This document shows, one piece after another, positions 33,735 to 42,295 of a DNA stretch of 64,000 bases. Source of the stretch: Taibaiella helva (GTDB lineage Bacteria; Bacteroidota; Bacteroidia; Chitinophagales; Chitinophagaceae); contig NZ_QUZZ01000001.1 of NCBI RefSeq assembly GCF_003545695.1, positions 62,001 to 126,000 of the forward strand. The letters run 5' to 3'. The position numbers and the translations under genes were made by a program. Positions within the stretch are counted from its first letter, which is position 1; every line of letters begins with the position of its first letter. The notes beneath the pieces were generated by a model, which saw only the letters and a program-made list of their open reading frames with translations, made no database searches and was not told the origin of the DNA.

Positions 33735-34130
33735 TTATTTTTCCTGTTGGCCGGCCTGCTGGTCTTTATGATCGATAAAGGATTGCAAGGGTATCGATGT
33801 CGGCACCACTTCCAGCTTACCGTCTTTCGATACGAACACATGCGGTACGCCGAATTTAATATCGTGCGGACTACGGCTTTCTATATATTTTTTCGTGGTA
33901 AAGATGAAGTACCAGCCGTAAGGCCGGGTAATCGTCTCTTTGGCCCAGAGCACAACATCTTTATCATGGTGCATCAATTGGGCTACCGTGTCGATAGCTT
34001 TCTGCTGTGCGGCTTCAAAAGTGATCATCCTTTTATATTTGGCCCTCCCGGTTTGCTGCCCGTAGCTGCAGCGGGCGCAGGTCAGGCCGTGCAGGATAAG
34101 CAATACATATAGGGTCAGGCGAAGTTTCAT
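33735..34130 (-). CDS. Imm35-like secreted putative immunity protein
   Basis: The 131-residue protein has an N-terminal signal peptide (LRLTLYVLLILHGLTCARC). Its mature part contains AAQQKAIDTVAQLMHHDKDVVL and then YGWYFIFTTKKYIES, PHVFVSKDGKLEVVPTSIPLQSFID. This order (helix, GW-FF-KY, VDK-G, PI-SFI) recalls the Imm35/YrhB-like immunity family. Its place directly downstream of the PAAR-papain-like gene (10 bp apart) fits immunity. Periplasmic location would mean the toxin acts in the periplasm. The family assignment was made by eye. Confidence 0.65.
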   Translation of the reverse strand: MKLRLTLYVLLILHGLTCARCSYGQQTGRAKYKRMITFEAAQQKAIDTVAQLMHHDKDVVLWAKETITRPYGWYFIFTTKKYIESRSPHDIKFGVPHVFVSKDGKLEVVPTSIPLQSFIDHKDQQAGQQEK

Positions 34131-34139
34131 AAGCGTTCA

Positions 34140-34898
34140 TTAAGGTACGGTTGCTGTGGCGAAAGTGGTACCGCCAGAAGGATTGTAGCGGGCGTTGGCC
34201 ACTGCCGGATCGGTGATAAAGCCATGCGGCTGTGCGCCGTCGTTCCAGTCCTGGCCTTCCATTATGCCTACCTGCCCGTTCACATTGGCTACGGCCACCA
34301 CATGCCCGCCGCCGCCGGGAGGGGGGTAGTCGATCGTCATCACCTGCACCGTTCCTGGTCCACCCGCCTGCACCTGGGCAAAGATGCCGGCAATGGATTG
34401 ATTATAGGGACCTATAGTAACATTATTGTTGGTATTGATCTCTTCATCCGTCTGGCCACCGCCGTTAGGCGCTATCAGCGGGCCATTGCCGCGAAAAAGC
34501 GCAATGACCGATGTCGTGATATCGGCGCAGTTCGTTACCGAATTGGCCGAGTTGATCACACCGAGAATGATCGCAATATTAGCAGGCGTCATCAGCGCCA
34601 TATTGATCTCGCCTATGTTCACCGTGGCCAGCCCCGTAGCAATGGCGCCGCCATGTGCGGTAATGTCGCCCTGCCTTGCCGCAGGCATATTGCAGAGGAA
34701 CACACCGGTAGAGCCTTTGACAATGGTTGCCGGAGCGCTGGCGCAGGTACAGCTGTCTGTTACCTTTGCCGCTGGCACGCCGCCGAACTGCACCGTAGCG
34801 GCGCCGGGTCCTATGATCGGCCCGCCCACATGGGGTTTGGGCCCGTCAGACATGGGACATATGTGTGTATCGGTTCCTATCCGGGAAGCAAAGGGCAT
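34140..34898 (-). CDS. T6SS PAAR spike protein with papain-like C-terminal domain (putative effector)
   Basis: Residues 1-97 form a PAAR-like domain (HVGGPIIGPGAATVQFGGVPAAKVTDSC, AARQGDITAHGGAIATG). The C-terminal 150 residues contain NCADITTSVIALFRG (Cys124), GGGHVVAVANVNGQ (His199) and IMEGQDWND (Gln216/Asp217), which is the Cys-His-Asx pattern of papain-fold toxins (peptidases, amidases, glutamine deamidases). With a PAAR head it would ride on VgrG and be delivered by the T6SS. A peptidoglycan amidase is suggested by the periplasmic Imm35-like neighbour, but this is inference. Third gene of the operon tssD-vgrG-PAAR. Confidence 0.8.
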   Translation of the reverse strand: MPFASRIGTDTHICPMSDGPKPHVGGPIIGPGAATVQFGGVPAAKVTDSCTCASAPATIVKGSTGVFLCNMPAARQGDITAHGGAIATGLATVNIGEINMALMTPANIAIILGVINSANSVTNCADITTSVIALFRGNGPLIAPNGGGQTDEEINTNNNVTIGPYNQSIAGIFAQVQAGGPGTVQVMTIDYPPPGGGGHVVAVANVNGQVGIMEGQDWNDGAQPHGFITDPAVANARYNPSGGTTFATATVP

Positions 34899-34921
34899 GT
34901 GGGATTGAGATGAATAGGTTA

Positions 34922-36793
34922 TCAGTTCACTTTTACAATGGCTGCGCCGATGTCGACCATGGCGCCGCCTTTCAGCTCGAGTTTGGCGCTGCCTTCAACC
35001 TTGGCGTTCACGCCCTTGGCGCTGAAGTCGGTGATGGCCTCGATCTCGATCTTTTGGCCTTCGATCTTAGTGCCTTTGGCATTGCCTTTCAGCTTTAGTT
35101 CCTGGCTGGCATTGATATTGATGTTTGCCGCGCTGAGGCTGATGCTGCTGTCGGCCTTGATCTCGATCTCTTTCTTGCTGTACAGCGTTACTTTATCGCC
35201 CTGGGCGTCGAGCTCCAGGTAAAGCACGCTCACATCGCCTTTCATCACAGCCAGCATGCAGCCTTTGTCCTTGTCCAGGGAGATGACCGAAGCATCGCTG
35301 TCGTTCTTGAACGACTGCATGGTGGCGGTGGTGCTGTTGTCTTTATTGATCAGCGCGATGATATTATTGGGTCTTTGATTGTTGCGTGTATCCGTTAGCT
35401 TGAGGATGCCGTTGTTGTCGTTGATCTCGAGCCGGCGGCCGCTGCGTGTGCCGATGATCTTTTCGTGATTGCCGTTATGCGAGGCATCTGAGCGGCGGCT
35501 ATCGGTATAAACGCAGCCCATGATGAAGGGCCGTTCGGGATCGTTGTTGAGGAAATCGACATAGACCACATCATCTACTTCGGGAAGGAAGCGGAAGCCG
35601 TAGCCTTGCCCGGCATGGGGTACCACCACCTTAAGCCAGGGCGTGGTTTCGCTGCTGGCCTGCCAGGGAAAGCGAACCTTGACCCTGTCCTGCCCGTCCT
35701 CATCTTCGTTATTGACCACCCGGGCCATCTGGGCCGGGCAGAAGGCATGCAACTGGGGATTGGTATAGGGTGGCACGCTGGCTTCGGCCGGTATGGCGGA
35801 AAAGTAGTTGTGATAGTTGTCGTGCCCGGAAGAGTAATGATGCAGCTCAGTAATGATGTACTCCCCGAAGCTGTTGCCGTTGTTATCTGTCAGGTTGATC
35901 TTTCCAGCCAGCTTAAGGCGGCTGTTGAAGGTGTAGCCGGTGACCAGCGCGGATGATGCTGCCCTTCCCTGTTGCTGCAGCAGGCTTTGCGCCGTAAGCA
36001 GGCTTTCGGTGGCGGCGCCGATATAGGTGTATTGCGCATAACTGGCCGGCGCTTCTATTGTAGTACCGGCGCGCATATTGGCAGCAACAAAGCCGGTGCC
36101 CGCCGGTTGGCTGGCTTGCTCGCTACTGCGGATCTCCTCGCCGCGGAACGTGTCGTAGCCTACGGCATTGATAGGCGAATGCTCTACACGGGAACGGAAG
36201 GACAGACCTTCTATCTCCGTATCGGAGATATCGAGCGCCTGACCGCCCGGGTCGCCCAGTACCAGCTCCTGGCCATTGTAATAAAGCCACTCGCCGTAGC
36301 GTGCCGCAATCATCCGGTAAAAGTCAAAGGCGCTCTGGTTGTACTGCACGGTATAGAACAGCTCGTCGCTATTGCGCGGGTTCAGCTGCAGGGTCGTGCC
36401 CTGCGTAATATTGAGCGCATTGAAAATATGCCTCAGGTCTTTGTGGTAATACGAGTTGGATTCGGGTATCTCGGCCAGCTTTACAAATAAGCCTTTACCC
36501 GAGATCTCATACGTGATGCCGTTGGAATCCTGCTCTACACAATTGATCGCATAAATGATCCCTTTAAACGTAAAATCGTTGTTGATATCGATCGTGACTT
36601 CGGCAGAGAGGTGCGCCTGGTTGAAAGCGACATAGCCCGAGAGCGTAGGCGTCCCTTCCTCCTGCCGCCAGTTGAAAGAAAAATCGTTGACATCGGCCAG
36701 CTGCTGGTTGATGACCAGTGAAGCATACGCAACAGGATCGCTGACGCCTTCGATATGTATCGACACCTGGGCCAGCGTGCTGGAATCACTCAT
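34922..36793 (-). CDS. tssI: T6SS spike protein TssI (VgrG)
   Basis: The 623-residue protein has the gp27-like N-terminal part (about 1-370, LVINQQLADVNDFSFNWRQEEG, AFDFYRMIAARYGEWLYYNG), the OB-like region with RVKVRFPWQA, WLKVVVPHAGQGYGFRFLPEVDDVVYVDFLNNDPERPFIMGCVY, and the C-terminal gp5-like needle with repeated IEIKADSSISLSAANINI strands. It ends at VDIGAAIVKVN with no extra toxin domain, so cargo is expected from the separate PAAR protein next to it. Second gene of the leftward operon. Confidence 0.95.
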   Translation of the reverse strand: MSDSSTLAQVSIHIEGVSDPVAYASLVINQQLADVNDFSFNWRQEEGTPTLSGYVAFNQAHLSAEVTIDINNDFTFKGIIYAINCVEQDSNGITYEISGKGLFVKLAEIPESNSYYHKDLRHIFNALNITQGTTLQLNPRNSDELFYTVQYNQSAFDFYRMIAARYGEWLYYNGQELVLGDPGGQALDISDTEIEGLSFRSRVEHSPINAVGYDTFRGEEIRSSEQASQPAGTGFVAANMRAGTTIEAPASYAQYTYIGAATESLLTAQSLLQQQGRAASSALVTGYTFNSRLKLAGKINLTDNNGNSFGEYIITELHHYSSGHDNYHNYFSAIPAEASVPPYTNPQLHAFCPAQMARVVNNEDEDGQDRVKVRFPWQASSETTPWLKVVVPHAGQGYGFRFLPEVDDVVYVDFLNNDPERPFIMGCVYTDSRRSDASHNGNHEKIIGTRSGRRLEINDNNGILKLTDTRNNQRPNNIIALINKDNSTTATMQSFKNDSDASVISLDKDKGCMLAVMKGDVSVLYLELDAQGDKVTLYSKKEIEIKADSSISLSAANININASQELKLKGNAKGTKIEGQKIEIEAITDFSAKGVNAKVEGSAKLELKGGAMVDIGAAIVKVN

Positions 36794-36898
36794 GACTTAT
36801 CGGTTTTGGAGAGAACAAAGTACATTCCGCGAAGACGCACAGCATACTGATTGTTCAACGATGCTGTGCGGCCACCGGGAGGCGGGGATCAACAACAG

Positions 36899-37285
36899 CT
36901 ACACCCATTCGTTGATGTGCTTGCCGTTGCCCATAGTAATCTCTTTGGCAGAGATGCCGAAGCTTACGATCATAGGATTTTTATTATCGGAAGCATATAC
37001 TTCTTCAAACTTGATAAGGTAGCCTTCTTTAAACTTAAGCTCCTTCATGGTAGCGTCTGAATCCCTTTTCAGAAAGACGATGCTGCCATCCTTACGCTCG
37101 AAGTTGTTGCACATCCATTCGAACAGGTCGGTTTCCTGTGTGCTTTCCACAGTAACATAGATCTTGCCTCCGCGGGTAACGGAAGAAGGCCGCCCTGTGG
37201 CATCCACTTCCTGGTGAAGGTCGTAGCTGGCGTTAAGTACATTGTAGTCTTTTCCGGCCACGCTCAGTTTTGCTTTGAAGCTCAT
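36899..37285 (-). CDS. tssD: T6SS tube protein TssD (Hcp)
   Basis: The 128-residue protein starts MSFKAKLSVAGKDYNVLNASYDLHQEVDATGRPSS and is of normal TssD length. It shares MSFKAK, a YNxLN segment and LIKFEEVYAS with the longer TssD at 29140-29724. Hcp hexamers stack into the secreted tube. I took the ATG at 37285, not the start at 37471, because the extra part overlaps the divergent promoter. It is the first gene of the operon tssD-vgrG-PAAR-imm-caspase-clpV. Confidence 0.92.
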   Translation of the reverse strand: MSFKAKLSVAGKDYNVLNASYDLHQEVDATGRPSSVTRGGKIYVTVESTQETDLFEWMCNNFERKDGSIVFLKRDSDATMKELKFKEGYLIKFEEVYASDNKNPMIVSFGISAKEITMGNGKHINEWV

Positions 37286-37324
37286 GGTTAAAAATTTTCG
37301 GTTAGATGAATAAATTTGTAATAG

Positions 37325-37401
37325 CAAAAGTAGAAGCTCGCCTAAGCGGAAACAATACGTTTTAATACGTATTTTTAAAAAAGAACTTTTATCTACTTTT
37401 G
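37325..37401. promoter_or_regulatory. Divergent T6SS promoter region with ACGT-N6-ACGT operator
   Basis: Leftward: TACTTTTG on the minus strand at 37332-37325, with TTG 20 bp upstream (37355-37353). Rightward: TACTTTTG at 37394-37401. Between them are two ACGT repeats at 37357-37360 and 37367-37370 (10 bp apart), 24-25 bp from both -7 boxes. The tssB promoter has the same arrangement. The two operons are probably under one regulator. Confidence 0.6.
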
Positions 37402-37438
37402 TTCTATCAGGAAAAAACCTCATCTGTAACCGTTCCCC

Positions 37439-38344
37439 ATGCCTGCTGAAAGCCCATACCGTATTGAACAATACCAGCTGTTGCGGGCCGAAGCTTTGTG
37501 CGCAGAGATGATGGAGAACGGTATCCCTTTTGATGAGATCATTATCCGCATGGCGGGCTCTTTCCGTAAGAGCTACCGCAATGATGTGGAGCGTGTGCGC
37601 GCGCCTAAAGAAAGCGGCGGTGCGCTGGTGATCGAGATCAACCGTGACGGGCTTTACGATCGTTTACCCGAAGGTCTTTTTCACCAGACCCGCGGCGGCG
37701 GCAATACCAATAACCTGCGGGCGATGACCGGTGAATACCGGCGCTACCGCGACGAGGAACGCCTGGCCCGAAAGTTCTTTCAGCCCATAGAACAGGAATT
37801 GTTCCGCTATGCAGTGCTCACAGAAGCAGAAGAAAGACAGCTGCAGTTCGGCATGCTGAAAGGCAAGCTGGACAAGGAGTTTTACCGCTTTTGGAACATC
37901 GATGCGCAATTGCCCGAAGGCCCGGCCTCGGTGCTCGTGCTCATCATGCCCTGGATACGGCAGATCAAAGGCGACCTGCAGCTTACGGCCAGGGCCTTGT
38001 CGATGATGCTCGGCCTGCCGGTAACCGGGACGACACACATAGAAGGCGAGCAGGATGTACCGGCAGAAGGCTTCCTTCTCGGCGATGATGCAGTGGTGCT
38101 TGGTGTCGATACTGTATGCGGCCATCACTTTGAGGAGCCCTATGAGCAATGGATCTTCAGCATAGAAGGTGTGGCACTGCAGGATATGGCCTTATACACT
38201 TCCGGTAAGCCTTACGGCCTTTTCCTGGAACGTTTTGAATCGCTTTTTATACCATTGGAAGTGGAAGTGCAATACGAATATCATTGCGACGGACAGGAGG
38301 AGGACGCCGCCGAGCCGGTGCTGGGTTACGGCTTCTACCTGTAA
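37439..38344 (+). CDS. tssG: T6SS baseplate protein TssG
   Basis: The 301-residue protein starts ALCAEMMENGIPFDEIIIRMAGSFRKSYRNDVERV, a pattern typical of Bacteroidota TssG, and has later parts with WIRQIKGDLQLTARALSMMLGLPV and FILSLEGV-like strands. TssG is a baseplate wedge part with TssE, TssF and TssK. It is the first gene of the rightward operon; tssN follows 21 bp later. The assignment rests on pattern and locus, and TssF and TssE are missing here. Confidence 0.78.
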   Translation: MPAESPYRIEQYQLLRAEALCAEMMENGIPFDEIIIRMAGSFRKSYRNDVERVRAPKESGGALVIEINRDGLYDRLPEGLFHQTRGGGNTNNLRAMTGEYRRYRDEERLARKFFQPIEQELFRYAVLTEAEERQLQFGMLKGKLDKEFYRFWNIDAQLPEGPASVLVLIMPWIRQIKGDLQLTARALSMMLGLPVTGTTHIEGEQDVPAEGFLLGDDAVVLGVDTVCGHHFEEPYEQWIFSIEGVALQDMALYTSGKPYGLFLERFESLFIPLEVEVQYEYHCDGQEEDAAEPVLGYGFYL

Positions 38345-38365
38345 ATCTGAAGAACAGACAATATC

Positions 38366-39253
38366 ATGGCCCTGAAATCATTCCTGCTTTACTTTATTCC
38401 TTTCCTGGTGGGCTCGCTGGCCTTGTTTGCCGTGGTCAAACAAGTTTCCTCGGGTTTTTCCGCTCAGGGCAGGAAGCCTTTACTATATGGCGGGCTTTCT
38501 TCCCTGCTGGCTTCTGCCGCGGCTTTTGCCGCCACCTTTATCAGCAACAATCTTTTCCTTGTGTTCTGGATCTTGTCGGGCGTCTATTTTCTCTTCGGTG
38601 TGGTCCACGTGCTGCTGACCCACCGGAAATTCTTCAGTCAGCCCGGGGAATCGCGCAGCAAGCTGTTCTATGCCGAGCTGCTGTTCGGTCTGACGATCGT
38701 CCTGTTCAGTATTGCGGCTTTTGCAGCGCTGCAGTATTTTTTAAAGGATAAGTCTTTTCTTTTTTATCCTATGCTGCTCAGCCTGCTGTTCTTCATCATC
38801 CCTTTCCTCATGAACCAGACCTTCCTGGCGGCTTATGATATCCCGCCCACGGTATTCGCTACCTGGCAGTATCCCCTGCTGCAGGCGATCGATCTGCCCG
38901 ATGAGAAAGAAGGGGAGCGGCTTTATGTGATCGGCTTCGAGATCGCGAAAAAGGAAAGCGACAGGCAGAGAACTTTTTTCCGTGCCAAAGCGCCGGAGCA
39001 GATGGTGCTGGGCGAGCTGTATTATCATTTTATCAATGACTATAACGAGATGCAGAGCGAAACGCCCATCCAGTTTACCGATGCGAAGGGCAGGGCGCAG
39101 GAATGGTATTTCCGTACCAAGCCCAGATGGTACCAGCGTTCGCGCATACTCGACGCTACGCTCACCGTGCAGCAGGCTGGCATTCGTGAAAACACGGTGA
39201 TCATTTGCGAGCGGGCAGCAATTAAAGAGGAGGAGATCATACCTATTTCATAA
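38366..39253 (+). CDS. tssN: T6SS membrane protein TssN
   Basis: The 295-residue protein has five hydrophobic segments in the first half (about residues 5-25, 34-54, 60-78, 98-118 and 130-148) and a soluble C-terminal domain with PTVFATWQYPLLQAIDLPDE and KPRWYQRSRILDATLTVQQAG. TssN is one of the membrane proteins that replace TssJLM in Bacteroidota T6SS (subtype iii). Placement between tssG and tssK supports this. Confidence 0.83.
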   Translation: MALKSFLLYFIPFLVGSLALFAVVKQVSSGFSAQGRKPLLYGGLSSLLASAAAFAATFISNNLFLVFWILSGVYFLFGVVHVLLTHRKFFSQPGESRSKLFYAELLFGLTIVLFSIAAFAALQYFLKDKSFLFYPMLLSLLFFIIPFLMNQTFLAAYDIPPTVFATWQYPLLQAIDLPDEKEGERLYVIGFEIAKKESDRQRTFFRAKAPEQMVLGELYYHFINDYNEMQSETPIQFTDAKGRAQEWYFRTKPRWYQRSRILDATLTVQQAGIRENTVIICERAAIKEEEIIPIS

Positions 39254-39284
39254 ACCAGGGCTGTACAGCTCTTATAGAGGAATC

Positions 39285-40451
39285 ATGAGAAGCCAGAGAA
39301 AATATTTTCCCGTTAACTGGATGGACGGCATGAAGATCAATAAAGATCATTTCATCGCCCAGGACAATGCCTGGCAGGATGCCCTTGGCGATACCGCCAC
39401 GCTCTGCCTTTCGCCGCAACGTTATGGAGTGATCCCGGCTTCCGCTGCCGGGGAAGATACCTTTAATGTAAAGCTGTCGCTGGACAACCAGAACACTTTG
39501 AAAGTGTCAGTGCTGGGCCTGCAGGCGGTTACGCCCGGCGGCCTGCGCATACAGATCCCCGGTCTGCCTTCCCGTAATACTGAAGAAGGACTGACCACCA
39601 CTTTTTCTTTTGCTGCTGCCGGCGCCGAAGCGGTGTACTGGATCGTGCTGACGGTACAGCCTTTCCAGCGGGTGCCCTCGGGCAGCCCTGAAGCGGATGA
39701 GCATCCGCCCCGTTATCCGCTGGTACAGGCCGCCTATCAGGTGCAGGTGGTGCCCGAGAGCCAGTATGCGCAATATGCCCGCAATCCTTTTGCGCTTATT
39801 ATCGGCAAGGTGATCGTGAACGGCGATATGGTGAAGGTGGAAGAAGAGTATATACCGCCCTGTCTGTCGGTACAATCTTCGCCCGACCTTATGGGACTAC
39901 ATGCCGAACTGGACCAGTTCCTGGCCGGCCTGGAGCTGCGATGCGCCCAGATCGTGCAGAAGATCTTCAGGAAAAGCCAGCAGAACGATCTTTCGGAGCT
40001 GGCCTTGTTCCTCTGCGACCGCATTATGCTTTTTATCGGGCAGGCCATTACGGAGCTGCGCTGGAACCAGGTGTATGAGCCGCCTGCCAGAATGTTCAGC
40101 ACCATTGTAAGCCTGGCCCGGGTCATGAAGAATACAATCGACCTGCGTATCGGATCAGGCAAAGAGGAGCTGATGAGCTACCTGAGCGAATGGTGCGAGC
40201 TGAATCCCGGCGAGCTGGAACAGATGCTGAGCGGCCTTGCCGGCCTGCGGTACGAGCACAACGATATTAACAGCAATATTATGCCGGTGATCCGCTTTGC
40301 CAAAGTTACCGGCAGGTTGTTTGAATCTCTGAGCAACCTTGAGTTCATCGGCAAACGTAAGGAGTCCGGCATCTTTGTAAAAGAGGAGCACCAGTACCAA
40401 CAGGCAGGAAACAACGATCAGCCTAAACCCCGCCGGCGCTTTTTTGGCTAG
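39285..40451 (+). CDS. tssK: T6SS baseplate protein TssK
   Basis: The 388-residue protein starts YFPVNWMDGMKINKDHFIAQDNAWQDAL, the pattern of Bacteroidota TssK (head region HFIAQD). It has LLTVQPFQRVPSG-like strands and a C-terminal helical part with QIVQKIFRKSQQNDLSELALFLCDRI and HNDINSNIMPVIRFAKVTGRLFESL. TssK joins the baseplate to the membrane complex. 31 bp follow tssN, and tssO starts 43 bp later. Confidence 0.87.
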   Translation: MRSQRKYFPVNWMDGMKINKDHFIAQDNAWQDALGDTATLCLSPQRYGVIPASAAGEDTFNVKLSLDNQNTLKVSVLGLQAVTPGGLRIQIPGLPSRNTEEGLTTTFSFAAAGAEAVYWIVLTVQPFQRVPSGSPEADEHPPRYPLVQAAYQVQVVPESQYAQYARNPFALIIGKVIVNGDMVKVEEEYIPPCLSVQSSPDLMGLHAELDQFLAGLELRCAQIVQKIFRKSQQNDLSELALFLCDRIMLFIGQAITELRWNQVYEPPARMFSTIVSLARVMKNTIDLRIGSGKEELMSYLSEWCELNPGELEQMLSGLAGLRYEHNDINSNIMPVIRFAKVTGRLFESLSNLEFIGKRKESGIFVKEEHQYQQAGNNDQPKPRRRFFG

Positions 40452-40494
40452 AGCGACCGTAACGCTTCCTTTATCTCCCTAAAAATAAACGACC

Positions 40495-41016
40495 ATGATA
40501 CCGCAGAATGCCCCGGAACGCAAAAAGGCCTTTGCACGTTTTATGATCCTGTATCTCATTACCACGGGTATTATCGTGGTGGCGGTTTACTTCGGGATAC
40601 AGGTACCCTTTCAGCAAAATCAAAAGCTGCAGGAGCAGCTGGCTAACATAGAGAAGGAAAGGGACTTTGGCCGCACTTTCTTTGCCCGGCTGGGCGAGGC
40701 GAAAAGCCTGCTCGATTCGGTGAACAAGCCCGGCGTGCAGGCCGAGCTGGTAGACGGCCAGATCGATTCCCGGCTGCAGCAGCTCACAGCCATAGTAGAG
40801 AAAGACTCTGTTTCGGAAAAGCGGCTCTACCAGGAGATCATCAAAACGTATTTTGAGATCAAGGACGATAAGAAAAGGATCAGGGCCTCCGGAGATAAAG
40901 ATGCCCAGGCCGCCGAGTTTGAGAACCAGCTGGCGCAATGGAAAGCCAAATATGATGATTGCAAGAACACCTATACACAGCTGCTGACACAGTACAATAT
41001 GAGTGTAAAGCGTTAA
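40495..41016 (+). CDS. tssO: T6SS protein TssO (membrane-anchored coiled coil)
   Basis: The 173-residue product has one TM helix near the N-terminus (about 14-38, FMILYLITTGIIVVAVYFGIQV) followed by about 130 residues of charged, heptad-rich sequence (QNQKLQEQLANIEKERDFG, KTYFEIKDDKKRIRASG). This is the arrangement of TssO, specific to the Bacteroidota T6SS, which likely spans the periplasm. Placement between tssK and the TssP-like gene supports it. Confidence 0.8.
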   Translation: MIPQNAPERKKAFARFMILYLITTGIIVVAVYFGIQVPFQQNQKLQEQLANIEKERDFGRTFFARLGEAKSLLDSVNKPGVQAELVDGQIDSRLQQLTAIVEKDSVSEKRLYQEIIKTYFEIKDDKKRIRASGDKDAQAAEFENQLAQWKAKYDDCKNTYTQLLTQYNMSVKR

Positions 41017-41043
41017 CAGCCCATAAAAAAAGACCAGTACCTT

Positions 41044-42117
41044 ATGCCGCAGCTTTCACGCATCTACAGCCGCAACCGGATGGGCATGGACAACAGGGTA
41101 TGGCTCACGCTTATCCTTACCGTGATCCTGTCGGCAGGCCTGCTCGGCTTCCGCATGGCGACGACCGAACCCTGCTATGATGTACGGTTAAGCCTTAAAG
41201 GCGTGGTAGATCATCCTTATATGCATCACTATTTCGTAGGCGAGAGTATTATTTTCCAGGCCGGGATGAAGCATCAGCAAGAGGTTACCTGGAACTTCGG
41301 CGACGGCAGCACTATTGCACGGGGAAGCAAAGTAACGCATAGCTACCATTCGGAAGGTAATTTCCTGGTGACGGCGACCGTCAACGGGCGTTGCCTGCAA
41401 TCGGTCAATGTGCGCATCAGTTCCCTGGCACTGGCTACGCCCGAGGCGAGCTCCGCTGCAGTAGCGGCGCCCGGCGTCATTATTGGTAAAGACTTTGCCG
41501 CAGCCGGCGAGCTGGCCATTTACCAGACGGAGGCTGTTGCCGGCGCTTATGAATGGACGATTGAAAACAACGCCGCCTTTCCACCGAAAGCAGGTAACAA
41601 AGTATCTTACAGCTTTACTGAGCCGGGCAGCTATGTGCTGAAGCTGAAGCTGGATAATGATGAAGCCAAAGTATATCGTAAAGCCATTGTCATATCGATG
41701 AACCCGGTCGATGTCAAAGGCCCCAACGCAGACGAGCTGCCGCCCCTGCCGCTACCGGCGCCGCCCGGAGAAGGCCCGGCAGCCGGCGCCGAGGCAGCAG
41801 AAAACAATCCTGTCGCCACACCCGCGCCGGTGGAGAAGAAGATAGAGCTGATACCCGATCCTATACTGAAGAACCAGCTGCAGGACGTGATCGACGGTAA
41901 GGAAACAATGGAAAGTCTTGCCCAGTATATGTGTCCCGGCGGTAAGGTGAAAGGGAACGGTACCATTTATGCCAACCTTAACCTCTTCGGTGAAGCGCTG
42001 AAAGGGAAAAAGGGTGTGCTCAAGGTCTTCTCCGGCAAGCGGAAGATAAAGTCGGTGCATGCCAATCGTGAAGTCGGCAGCAACTGCATCTTCAGGCTGG
42101 ACGTAGAATACAAATAG
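41044..42117 (+). CDS. tssP: T6SS protein TssP-like (PKD domain, membrane-anchored)
   Basis: The 357-residue protein has one TM helix (about residues 20-37, VWLTLILTVILSAGLLGF), a PKD domain (QEVTWNFGDGSTIARGSKVTHSYHSEGNFLVTATV), a second PKD-like part (AYEWTIENNAAFPPK, YSFTEPGSYVLKLKL), a Pro/Ala-rich linker, and a C-terminal domain. TssP proteins of Bacteroidota T6SS occur next to tssO, and I call it by locus; TssP itself is poorly conserved. It could also be a species-specific envelope component. It is the last T6SS gene of the rightward run. Confidence 0.68.
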   Translation: MPQLSRIYSRNRMGMDNRVWLTLILTVILSAGLLGFRMATTEPCYDVRLSLKGVVDHPYMHHYFVGESIIFQAGMKHQQEVTWNFGDGSTIARGSKVTHSYHSEGNFLVTATVNGRCLQSVNVRISSLALATPEASSAAVAAPGVIIGKDFAAAGELAIYQTEAVAGAYEWTIENNAAFPPKAGNKVSYSFTEPGSYVLKLKLDNDEAKVYRKAIVISMNPVDVKGPNADELPPLPLPAPPGEGPAAGAEAAENNPVATPAPVEKKIELIPDPILKNQLQDVIDGKETMESLAQYMCPGGKVKGNGTIYANLNLFGEALKGKKGVLKVFSGKRKIKSVHANREVGSNCIFRLDVEYK

Positions 42118-42265
42118 ATGCTGGCGCCCCGCAGCAACAAATCTGCCGTAACCTGCTGTTCCTTTCCCTCAATAAAGACCCCTGAGAAGCGCTATGGCGG
42201 CCGTTTTGCATCCAAACGGGCAGCGGGATTATGTTGCCGCTAACATTCGTTGTCTGGTAAAAAGC

Positions 42266-42273
42266 TATCTTTG
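42266..42273 (+). promoter_or_regulatory. -7 box (TATCTTTG) for the lipoprotein gene
   Basis: Exact TAnnTTTG match 23 bp before the ATG at 42296; it makes that start more likely than the one at 42194. Confidence 0.55.
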
Positions 42274-42295
42274 TTCCTTCACCAAAATCAGATCA

